Part shown: piece by piece, positions 15,441-22,841 of the stretch
How positions within the stretch are numbered: the stretch's first letter is position 1
Layout of the letters: the number at the start of each line of letters is the position of its first letter
Assembly: GCA_905197685.1 (NCBI GenBank)
Contig: CAJJZS010000003.1
Span: forward strand, 124,001 to 188,000
Reading direction: 5' to 3'
DNA length: 64,000 nucleotides
Source of the DNA: an uncultured Oscillospiraceae bacterium
GTDB taxonomy: Bacteria > Bacillota > Clostridia > Oscillospirales > Ruminococcaceae
Program-made: the position numbers and the translations under genes
The notes under the pieces: generated by a model
The model's database searches: none
Told to the model about the DNA's origin: nothing
Seen by the model: the letters and a program-made list of their open reading frames with translations, nothing else

Positions 15441-16274
15441 AAGCGGGTGAAACTTTCGATGTTGGCGCAAGAGATTCGGCAGGCAGAATCGGTGCAGTTA
15501 ATCGGACGATATTTAAAAAAGGAAGAAGAAAAAGCGGAGTTGATTGCTGCCGTAAAAGGGGAAGAGGGTTGCGTGCAGATGTTTTTGCTGTGCAATTCTT
15601 TGCCGGAAAGGGAATATCCTGTTCAGACATTTCAAAATAATCGAGAGCGGCTGCTCAACACGCAAGAGCGGTCGGCTCATTTATTGGATTGGGTGAAGAA
15701 TGTTCGGATTGGCAATCGCTCTGTTGCGGTTACACAACAGGAAAGAAGTCGGATTGACCGGGAAGAAAAGCTGTTGTTGTCAGAGCTGATTTATCAAGGG
15801 TGGGAGCCGCGTCTGAGCTTGGATTCAGAATGTTTGCAGATGGTGACACTGACTTTGGATATTCGATGGGAGGAGATATATCCGCTCCTTTTGCAGCTGA
15901 AAAAGGATAAAAAATTGCCGGTTGAGTTGCTGAAAAATTCGTTCCCTTTAGCAGAAAAGGTGAAAAAACAGATGACCTTAACCCTCGGAGAAGAAAAAGA
16001 CAGGCATTTTACTTTGACGATTCGGGGGAAAAAGTATGATTTTTGGATTGAGCGGGTGTATCAATATGACCCATGGGAAGAAATAGAAAAGGAAGAATCC
16101 CATTTTACTAAAGAAAAATGGGATGAATTTGTGAAAAATCAGGAGAAAATCTGTCCGAAAGGACAGCGGTTGACAGTGATAGAATACGAAAATGAGCAAC
16201 AGATTCAGCTGAATTTTTATGATGAAGAGTATTTAAACAAAGAATTCTCCCACCATGCGAAGATAGGAATTTAG
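15420..16274 (+). pseudogene. 3' part of the host gene split by the element
   Basis: This 284-codon remainder continues in phase from the 20-codon fragment at 4007-4066; together they make a 304-residue host protein. In the integrated state the frame could be translated from GTG 15447, which has GGAGG 8 bases before it, giving a 275-residue product, so activity may not be fully lost. The protein is charged and soluble, with many Glu/Lys and Trp/Tyr residues in the C-terminal third (for example KYDFWIERVYQYDPWEE). I do not recognise the family. The element's insertion near the 5' end separates it from its own promoter. Confidence 0.7.
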
Positions 16275-16421
16275 ATGGATCGGCAAACGGGAAAACACGG
16301 ATTTCCTTTACGGTCGGAGATATTGCAAACTCCGTATCCTGTGCAGGAACTGAAAAAATGCAGGGTGGAAATTTTGCGGGCATATCTGCCGCAGGAGTCG
16401 GAAACGCTGATGTTTTGTTAG
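16275..16421 (+). CDS. Possible 48-residue small protein coupled to the split gene
   Basis: An ATG directly follows the TAG of the upstream frame and opens 48 codons ending at TAG 16421. The peptide (MDRQTGKHGFPLRSEILQTP at its start) has no motif or signal. There is no separate ribosome site, so expression would depend on coupling; it may also be the remnant of a longer gene. Confidence 0.3.
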   Translation: MDRQTGKHGFPLRSEILQTPYPVQELKKCRVEILRAYLPQESETLMFC

Positions 16422-16435
16422 TTTGTTAAAAAGAA

Positions 16436-16470
16436 AAAAGGAAGTCGGTTTTAAACCGACTTCCTTTTTT
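16436..16470. terminator. Bidirectional terminator between convergent genes
   Basis: AAGGAAGTCGGTTT pairs with AAACCGACTTCCTT, with an A-run before and a T-run after, so it can work on both strands. Confidence 0.85.
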
Positions 16471-16482
16471 AACATGATATTT

Positions 16483-17151
16483 TTATGCTTTTAAGATGCG
16501 CTTCATATCCATAAATCCAATCAGAACAGTCCAGACATAGGCGCAGGTTTTTGGAATCATCAACATTCCAATCATCGGGATTTGGTCGGCAAACAGCACA
16601 ACGGGGATGTAGAATCCAAAGCTGAGTACGATGGTGAGCCACATCCAACGGAAGGAGCGGTCATTGTGTTTCTTTGCGCTTTGATAGAACAAAACGATAA
16701 TGAGAAGTCCCAGGAGAGCAAACGGAATATTGCGGTAAATTCCCCAACTGAGAGGAGGCTGCGCGTCGGTCCATTTGTTTTGCGGGAAGAAGCACAGAGC
16801 GATGCGCAGAGCAGAGAGCAAGTAGACTGCGGCAGTGATGCCTTTGTTTCCTGTTACCCGATAGCGCAGTCTCCAAACATAATAGAGGAGAATATAAAAG
16901 ACGGTCATGGTGACGGAGGTAATCCATTTACCGATGCCCAATGCCACAGTGAAGTGTTCTAATCCTGCGGTACACAAAGCGACAGCGCGGGGAATCAAAT
17001 GAAAGGCGTCGCCTGCGCCGAGAGTAACCGCCATAATGCCAAAGAGCGTGTATTCCTTGTTTCCTTTTCCTTTTAAAATCATGTAGATGCCGATGGTGAT
17101 GACCGAAATCAGATACACCACATCAAATGAAGTTTCCATAACAGCCTGCAT
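16483..17151 (-). CDS. Multi-pass membrane protein of unknown function
   Basis: The 222-residue product has seven hydrophobic segments, at roughly 8-25, 35-58, 70-92, 105-125, 140-160, 168-190 and 195-215, with short loops. I do not recognise a family with certainty. It starts at ATG 17151 behind AAAGGA. It lies 42 bases after another membrane-protein gene and downstream of a TetR gene on the same strand, so these three probably form one operon controlled by that regulator. A role in efflux or sensing is possible, but nothing in the sequence decides it. Confidence 0.7.
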   Translation of the reverse strand: MQAVMETSFDVVYLISVITIGIYMILKGKGNKEYTLFGIMAVTLGAGDAFHLIPRAVALCTAGLEHFTVALGIGKWITSVTMTVFYILLYYVWRLRYRVTGNKGITAAVYLLSALRIALCFFPQNKWTDAQPPLSWGIYRNIPFALLGLLIIVLFYQSAKKHNDRSFRWMWLTIVLSFGFYIPVVLFADQIPMIGMLMIPKTCAYVWTVLIGFMDMKRILKA

Positions 17152-17193
17152 AAAGGCACATCCTTTCTGAAAAAAATCGGTTTAAAATTTTGC

Positions 17194-17610
17194 TTACTTT
17201 GTACAAGCGGCTTTTTGATAATTGAAAGCGAATAAAATTCCGGCAAGGAAGAGCGAAGCGCCCAGTCCGCTGTAAAACACAGCGATAAACACTTCCGGAA
17301 CCAGATGAAAGCTGCGCAGCAGCACACCGAAGGTAATCATAAAAGCCATGATACAAAAAGATTTTGTATCGAAAAATTTAAGAAAAAATTGCTTTTCTTC
17401 CCCATAGCCACAGATTCGGCGACAATGCTTTTTCACCAGTTTGCCAAACACCATCTTGTGGAACAGAAAAAAGACGAGAGCGGAAAGAAGCAGGTTTAGC
17501 AGGGAAAGATAGGGGGGATAGGTGATGATTCCGATGCGCAGGACATTGAAGCCGGCAATTCCCCATACAACGGCTGCCAAAAGCAGAAGAGATTTTTTGT
17601 TTACTTTCAT
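17194..17610 (-). CDS. Small four-helix membrane protein of unknown function
   Basis: The 138-residue product has four hydrophobic segments (about 7-28, 33-53, 85-103, 108-128) and a basic cytoplasmic loop with Cys residues (HCRRICGYGEEKQ, about 62-74). Its C-terminus is ACTK. No family is recognised. AGGTGAC precedes the ATG. It is encoded between the TetR gene (63 bases upstream) and the 222-residue membrane protein, so it is likely co-transcribed with both. Confidence 0.65.
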   Translation of the reverse strand: MKVNKKSLLLLAAVVWGIAGFNVLRIGIITYPPYLSLLNLLLSALVFFLFHKMVFGKLVKKHCRRICGYGEEKQFFLKFFDTKSFCIMAFMITFGVLLRSFHLVPEVFIAVFYSGLGASLFLAGILFAFNYQKAACTK

Positions 17611-17673
17611 AAAAAGTCACCTCACAATAACGGATTGATTTTTTGTATTTTTATAATGATTAGGGAAACGGAG

Positions 17674-18252
17674 TTATGAACGCAGACAGAGTCGGTGATA
17701 AAGGCACTGAGAAATCAGCTCCAGCAAATCCAAGCAGTTTTCTTTTTTTTGCAGGAGTTGACCAATCAGCAGAGAGAACACCATTTCCACAAAAGCCTGT
17801 TCTGTCAGCGTTGAGCCGAACACATCGGGGCAAACCTCGCTGTCATGACAGAGAACATCGAGCAGATTTTGACGGATATGCCCAAAGTAGCGGTTCATTA
17901 CCTCGCGCCCTTTTTTCTTTTCGGAGGCGGCAAAGCTCATCGAATGAAGGGTAAAAAATTCGGGATATTCTTCACAGCCCTTTTTAATGCGGCAAAACAG
18001 CCAGTTGACACACTCGGGGAAGGAAGAAAAGGGTTGAGGAGAATCGGACATATGAAAAATATCTCGCCACACATTTTCCACAACGGCGCAGACCAAATCT
18101 CCTTTAGAAGGAAAATAATTGTACACCGACCCGATGGCAACCTGACAGGCAGAGGCGACACGGCGAATATTGAGCGCATCAAATCCCTGCTCGGAGATGA
18201 TTTGACGGCTGACAGCCAAGATGAATTCTCGAGAGATAGACGAACTTTTCAC
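17674..18252 (-). CDS. TetR/AcrR family transcriptional regulator
   Basis: The 192-residue protein has a TetR N-terminal domain. Its helix-turn-helix lies around residues 27-47 (IRRVASACQVAIGSVYNYFP), followed by SKGDLVCAVVE. The C-terminal ligand-binding part (50-192) is not assignable. It starts at GTG 18252 behind AAAGGAGG. A perfect palindrome lies 20 bases upstream of the start and should be its own operator. It probably controls itself and the two membrane-protein genes downstream. Confidence 0.9.
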   Translation of the reverse strand: MKSSSISREFILAVSRQIISEQGFDALNIRRVASACQVAIGSVYNYFPSKGDLVCAVVENVWRDIFHMSDSPQPFSSFPECVNWLFCRIKKGCEEYPEFFTLHSMSFAASEKKKGREVMNRYFGHIRQNLLDVLCHDSEVCPDVFGSTLTEQAFVEMVFSLLIGQLLQKKENCLDLLELISQCLYHRLCLRS

Positions 18253-18271
18253 AAAATTCCTCCTTTCTTTT

Positions 18272-18288
18272 AATGAACAATGTTCATT
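18272..18288. promoter_or_regulatory. TetR operator (perfect palindrome)
   Basis: AATGAACAATGTTCATT has 8-base perfect arms around a central A, a typical TetR-family site. It lies just upstream of the TetR start codon. Confidence 0.75.
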
Positions 18289-18495
18289 TTACAGGGAAAG
18301 AGCAGGTTTGTCAAGAGGAAAGAAGATAAAATTTGTATACTTTCTGTAAATCGCTGCCCCCAGCAGACAAAAGGCGGCAAAAATCGGAAATATTTTAAAA
18401 TTTTTTGGGAAAAGCGACCAAAGAAAATTGAAAAAACGCTTTGACAGTGATATACTGATATGGGAAATATTTTTTCACATTAAGGGGGATTTTTT

Positions 18496-19749
18496 ATGGA
18501 TAGTTGTTTAAATCAGAGAAGAGAAAAGCTGTTTGCAGACTGCAAAGCTCCCTGCATGATGGTTATTTTTTCGGGAAAAGCCCCGATGCGCTCCGCAGAC
18601 GAAAGTTATCCGTTTTCGGTAGACCGCAATTTTTATTATTTAACCGGAATCGACCGCGAAAACATGGCGTTGGTAATGACCAAAGATTATGCCGGAAATG
18701 TGTCCGAAATGCTGTATATCGAACCGTTTGATGAGGTAAAGGCAAAATGGGTCGGTCCGAGAATGAAGGCGGACGAGGCAACCGGATTGAGCGGAATCCA
18801 AACAATCTGCTATTGGGAAGATTTTGAAGATGCGGTAAATTCCTTTGTAGAAAGAAACCGTGGGGACGGAAAAATGACCTTCCTGCTGGATTTGTGGAAA
18901 TATCAGCCGGACCAGGCTCCCACACCGGCGCACCTGTTTGCGCAGAAAGTGCAGAGAGAATATCCTGCGGTTGAGATAGAAGAAATCTTCGGAGAGATTG
19001 CAAAGATGAGGGGAATCAAATCCCTGTATGAAATAAACAAGATGAGGGTAGCGCAAAAGACAACCCGCTGCGCGGTTGAAGCGATGATGAAACACGCTTA
19101 TCCGGGAGTGAACGAGTGTGAGCTGGAAGGCGCGTTTGACTTTGAACTGTCTAAACACGGCGTAAAGGAACACGCATTCCCAAGCATTGTAGCGGGCGGA
19201 GCAAGAGCGACCACCCTGCATTATGCAAAAAACAATCAGGTTGTCAAGGACGGCGAGATGGTTCTGATTGATTTGGGCAGCGCAAACGAACATTACTGCG
19301 CCGATATTTCCAGAACCTTCCCGGTCAACGGAAAATTCACCGAGCGTCAAAAAGAGGTTTATAATGTTGTTCTGGAAGCGCAGAAACTGGTTATCGACCA
19401 TGCGCGTCCGGGTTTAACATACAGAGATCTCAACAATATGGTGATTGAATTTTATGAACAGGAGCTGCCGAGACTGGGACTTCTCAAGGACGGAAAGACA
19501 GTTCGAGATTACTACTATCACAGCGTCAGCCACAGCCTGGGACTGGATTGCCACGATGTGGATACCCCTTCGATGAAAACGCTGCGCCCGGGCATGGTAA
19601 TTACCGTAGAACCGGGACTGTACATTGCAGAAGAGGGAATCGGCGTCCGCATTGAGGACGATATTTTGATTACCGAAGAAAAGGCAATCAATCTTTCTGC
19701 CGATATTTTGAAAACAGTAGAGGAAATTGAAGCGTTGATGGCAAAATAG
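18496..19749 (+). CDS. M24B Xaa-Pro aminopeptidase
   Basis: The 417-residue protein joins a creatinase-type N-terminal domain (about 1-165) to a pita-bread M24 peptidase domain (about 180-417). The five metal ligands are visible as Asp259, Asp270, His346, Glu372 and Glu387, within LIDLGSANEHYCADISR, SHSLGLDCHD, VEPGLY and VRIEDD. It should remove the N-terminal residue from peptides with proline in position two, in the cytosol, using two metal ions. GGGGGA precedes ATG 18496 and a TTGACA lies near 18440. The isochorismatase-like gene follows 24 bases later and is probably co-transcribed. Confidence 0.93.
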   Translation: MDSCLNQRREKLFADCKAPCMMVIFSGKAPMRSADESYPFSVDRNFYYLTGIDRENMALVMTKDYAGNVSEMLYIEPFDEVKAKWVGPRMKADEATGLSGIQTICYWEDFEDAVNSFVERNRGDGKMTFLLDLWKYQPDQAPTPAHLFAQKVQREYPAVEIEEIFGEIAKMRGIKSLYEINKMRVAQKTTRCAVEAMMKHAYPGVNECELEGAFDFELSKHGVKEHAFPSIVAGGARATTLHYAKNNQVVKDGEMVLIDLGSANEHYCADISRTFPVNGKFTERQKEVYNVVLEAQKLVIDHARPGLTYRDLNNMVIEFYEQELPRLGLLKDGKTVRDYYYHSVSHSLGLDCHDVDTPSMKTLRPGMVITVEPGLYIAEEGIGVRIEDDILITEEKAINLSADILKTVEEIEALMAK

Positions 19750-19773
19750 GCGCTTAACATTTAAGGAGAAAAG

Positions 19774-20289
19774 ATGATGGAAAAGACAGCGTGTTTAGTA
19801 GTAGATGTTCAGCGCAGGGCGACAAGCGCTTTGCCGGACGGAGGAGAAGAACTGACAGAACAGCTTGCCCATTTGTTGGGGTGGTGTCGTCGCCAGCTGG
19901 TTCCGGTGGTTTATATCCGACAGGACGGGGAAGACGGGGAGATTTCAGAGATTGACCCCAGAATTTCTCCGAAGGAATCGGAGCTTGTCATTGACAAATG
20001 TTATCCCAGCGCCTTTTTGGAAACGGAACTGGAAAACTGGTGCAGTGAAGAGGGAATCACCCAGTTGATCGTAGCGGGCATGGCGACCGAAGTTGATGTT
20101 GATGCTACGGTAAAATCAGCGTTTGAGCGCGGTTATCAGGTTTTGGTGCCGCAGGGCTGCTGCGCCACCGTTGACAATCAATTCCTCACCGCTCGGCAGA
20201 CAGAGGAATTTTTTGAACAGAAAATCTGGCAAGGCAGATACGCGCAGGTTTTTTCCTTGGAAAGTTTGCTGAACCAATCGGTAAAATAA
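19774..20289 (+). CDS. Isochorismatase-fold protein lacking the catalytic cysteine
   Basis: The 171-residue protein has the cysteine-hydrolase (isochorismatase) fold. Asp11 (VVDVQ) and Lys75 (VIDK) of the catalytic triad are present, as is the MATEVDVDAT loop with its conserved T-x-x-x-V-x-x-T spacing. The position that normally holds the nucleophilic cysteine is Asp108, so it probably cannot perform the usual amide hydrolysis. It may resemble true isochorismatases, which lack that cysteine, or have a binding role. No siderophore genes lie nearby. AAGGAG precedes ATG 19774. A strong terminator follows the gene. Confidence 0.8.
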   Translation: MMEKTACLVVDVQRRATSALPDGGEELTEQLAHLLGWCRRQLVPVVYIRQDGEDGEISEIDPRISPKESELVIDKCYPSAFLETELENWCSEEGITQLIVAGMATEVDVDATVKSAFERGYQVLVPQGCCATVDNQFLTARQTEEFFEQKIWQGRYAQVFSLESLLNQSVK

Positions 20290-20294
20290 AGAAT

Positions 20295-20338
20295 AAAAAG
20301 GCAAGAGGACATGAATATCATGTCCTCTTGCCTTTTTT
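20295..20338. terminator. Strong bidirectional terminator
   Basis: A 19- to 20-bp perfect stem (20295-20314 with 20318-20337) with a 3-base loop, A-run on the left and T-run on the right. It separates the convergent isochorismatase-like and MFS genes. Confidence 0.9.
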
Positions 20339-20361
20339 ACAAATATTTTTAAAGAAAGAAG

Positions 20362-21675
20362 TTACAGTGTTTTCTCATTTATTTTGTTCATCTTTGGGAG
20401 ATTACGAACAAAACGGTTCATCTGCATCATAAAAGAAATGATCAGATAACCCAAACCGCATAGAGTAAAAGAAAACAGAACATCTGATGTTTGGGCGACA
20501 AATCCGCCTAAAAGTGAGCCGATTAAAGAGGCGACTGCCATGAAACTTAAATTGACAGTGTTTACCCTGCCAATCATATTTTCAGGAGGGAGTTGCTGAA
20601 AAAGTGTTCCGAAAATGATATTGATAATGCCAAGAGCGTTCATGGCGGCAACCATAAATAGAACACCGATTAGCGGAAGTGATTTGATAAAAACAGTCAT
20701 TAAAATCCAGGATACGCCCCCGTACAAAAACAAAATAGGAATGAGTTTTCCCACAGAAAAGCGTTTTAGCAGGAAATTACTGGCAATTGATCCGCTGATG
20801 GAACCGATGGCAAAAAATGTTAATACAAAGCCGTAGCCGATTGCGGAACCGAAAATTTCCGAGGAAAATTCAGGAAGGTTTACAAGCATCATGGCATAAA
20901 GCAAATTGAGACAGACCAGGGGAATAATTAAGGATAAAACAGTTTGATTTTTGATAAAAGTCAGTCCGTTTTTCAAATCTTTTTGATAAGAAATCAGAAA
21001 ATTTTGGAATTGATGTTCCTTTTTATTTGCAGTGATAGAAACAGCAGGAGAGATTTGTTGTTTATTCTGTAAATTTTGAGAAATCGTTTGTTTTCTGAGC
21101 AAAACCGCATGACGAAATGTAATAAAAGCGACAAGGAGAGCAAGCAGATTAACGGTACTGTTGATGAAAAAAACTTCCTGAAGGCTCAGGACCACCAAAA
21201 GAATACCGGATACAGCGTTAAACAACAAATCAATTCCGGTATTTGTTACCGACAGGATGGAATTAGCTGAAACCAGTTCTTCTTTTGATACAACGGATGG
21301 GATAATGACATTATGAACAGAATAGGTGATTCTTGACATCAAATTAAACAGAGGAATACTGAAAATAAAAATCCATATCGGCACGGTATCGGCAAAGGAG
21401 CAGAAAAATAACCCCGCAATAACAAAAAATGCAGTACCGCTGGCGATAACAAGAAGTTTTTCTTTATCGGAACGGTCAATGAGCGGACCGGCAAAAAAAT
21501 TAAGAACATCGGATAGAGAAAACATAAATCCACCGATTGCAGTATAAAAGGAATTATTTGTTAAGTCATATAAGACCCACATTAAAACGATATAAAACAA
21601 ACTGTCTGCCAGATTGATGAAGATTCTGTGGCAGATAATTCTCTGAAAAATACGATTATTTTTTAGTGTATTCAT
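20362..21675 (-). CDS. MFS transporter (MefA/EntS-like exporter)
   Basis: The 437-residue protein has twelve predicted membrane helices and the MFS motif A-like loop GPLIDRSDKEKLL (about 62-74) between helices 2 and 3. A long basic central loop (about 195-235, rich in Gln/Lys) divides the two halves. Its overall pattern resembles the MFS_3 branch (macrolide efflux and enterobactin exporters). It should export a small molecule using the proton gradient; the substrate is unknown. The gene is a single unit with its own terminator. No resistance regulator or leader peptide is visible upstream. Confidence 0.85.
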   Translation of the reverse strand: MNTLKNNRIFQRIICHRIFINLADSLFYIVLMWVLYDLTNNSFYTAIGGFMFSLSDVLNFFAGPLIDRSDKEKLLVIASGTAFFVIAGLFFCSFADTVPIWIFIFSIPLFNLMSRITYSVHNVIIPSVVSKEELVSANSILSVTNTGIDLLFNAVSGILLVVLSLQEVFFINSTVNLLALLVAFITFRHAVLLRKQTISQNLQNKQQISPAVSITANKKEHQFQNFLISYQKDLKNGLTFIKNQTVLSLIIPLVCLNLLYAMMLVNLPEFSSEIFGSAIGYGFVLTFFAIGSISGSIASNFLLKRFSVGKLIPILFLYGGVSWILMTVFIKSLPLIGVLFMVAAMNALGIINIIFGTLFQQLPPENMIGRVNTVNLSFMAVASLIGSLLGGFVAQTSDVLFSFTLCGLGYLIISFMMQMNRFVRNLPKMNKINEKTL

Positions 21676-21777
21676 TTTGTTTCATTCTTTCTGTATAGAT
21701 TACTTTTCTCAAAAAAGGCTGCGATAATGTTCAAAATTTGTCTGTCAAAAAGCAGAAAAGAGGAAAATGTACTTGTT

Positions 21778-22767
21778 TTACAGCATCGCGCGAAAAGTTT
21801 TGCTACATTCCGCAAAGCCCTCCCGTTCGTATAGACGGACAGCGCCGTGATTGTTACTTAAAGCGCACAGCTCTATATAATCGGCATTGTGCAGCCTTGC
21901 CCAGTGTTTGGCAGAGTCTAACAATTTACTTCCAATTCCTTTTCCCCGAGCGGACGGAGTGACCACCAAATCCAGTAAATCGGCGTAGCGGTGAGAAATA
22001 AAACAGGGGTATGGGGGAGTGTGGGTCATCATCAGCGCGGCAATTCCCAAAATTTGTTTGCCCTGCTGCGCCAACAAGATTTCATTTTCTTCCTGCACAA
22101 TCAGCGAGCGGATAAATGCACTTTCCTGATTGGCGCTGCGGTTAAACTGCGGTTGAAGCTCTGCCATTCGCTCAAACAACAGGGCATAAAGAGGTTCTAT
22201 CTGTTTGATGTCATCCGGCAGCGCGCTGCGAACGGTCAGTGGATTATTTTCTGTTTTTAGATTTTCAGGCAGAAGAATGTAGTCAACGGCAGTTTTCGGG
22301 ATTCCGTTCTGATCTTTCCAGCAGTCCGGGCGGATTGCGGTCTGTACAAATCCAATCTTTTCGTAGACGTGCTGCGCCCGCTTATTTTCAAGCATTGTAT
22401 CCAGAGTAATTTTATCAAAGCGGTACAACTCAAATAAGCTGCGGCAGAATGAAGTCAGCACCTTTGTGCCGAGTCCTTGATTCTGGAAGGAAGGATTACA
22501 GATTTTAATACCGATTTGAGCAGTGTTTTTTTCTGTTTCCCGATAACACATTTCTCCAATCGGCGTGTTTTCAACTTCGATGATGAGACGATGTGTGCTG
22601 CTTTTGGGGGATAATTCGCGTGCAACCGATTCCTCGGTAGTTCCGATTCCACGAGGAAAGCCTGCATGTTCCATGACTCTTCCGTCATTCCACCAACGGC
22701 ACAGAACAGGCACATCTTGCGGCAGCGCGCTGCGGACAGTAAACTCATTTTGACTGAGAAAAAACAT
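21778..22767 (-). CDS. Tandem GNAT acetyltransferase (two domains)
   Basis: The 329-residue protein contains two complete GNAT domains. The first (about 6-165) resembles RimJ/RimL enzymes, with NPSFQNQGLGTKVLTSF as acetyl-CoA motif A near 90. The second (about 176-329) has VTPSARGKGIGSKLLDSA near 266-283 and NNHGAVRLYEREGF near 302-315. Both begin with the same TVRSALPDD-type phrase, suggesting an old duplication or fusion. Both motif A loops look intact, so both sites may work. Substrates are unknown. AAAGGAG precedes ATG 22767. Confidence 0.85.
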   Translation of the reverse strand: MFFLSQNEFTVRSALPQDVPVLCRWWNDGRVMEHAGFPRGIGTTEESVARELSPKSSTHRLIIEVENTPIGEMCYRETEKNTAQIGIKICNPSFQNQGLGTKVLTSFCRSLFELYRFDKITLDTMLENKRAQHVYEKIGFVQTAIRPDCWKDQNGIPKTAVDYILLPENLKTENNPLTVRSALPDDIKQIEPLYALLFERMAELQPQFNRSANQESAFIRSLIVQEENEILLAQQGKQILGIAALMMTHTPPYPCFISHRYADLLDLVVTPSARGKGIGSKLLDSAKHWARLHNADYIELCALSNNHGAVRLYEREGFAECSKTFRAML

Positions 22768-22798
22768 CGGAAAATTCTCCTTTCTAAGAAAAAAGATG

Positions 22799-22833
22799 AA
22801 AAAAGCCGCAGTAAATTTTACTGCGGCTTTTTT
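22799..22833. terminator. Terminator downstream of ispH/S1
   Basis: AAAAGCCGCAGTAAA pairs with TTTACTGCGGCTTTT with no spacer beyond the tight loop, flanked by A and T runs. It ends the minus-strand cmk-plsC-ispH operon. Confidence 0.85.
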
Positions 22834-22841
22834 GAGCGGAA

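Noticed and set aside
15359..15595. 78-codon minus-strand frame across the right junction
   Set aside because: It is not a gene; its last 18 codons are the circular-form end of the integrase, and the rest is the shadow of the host gene.
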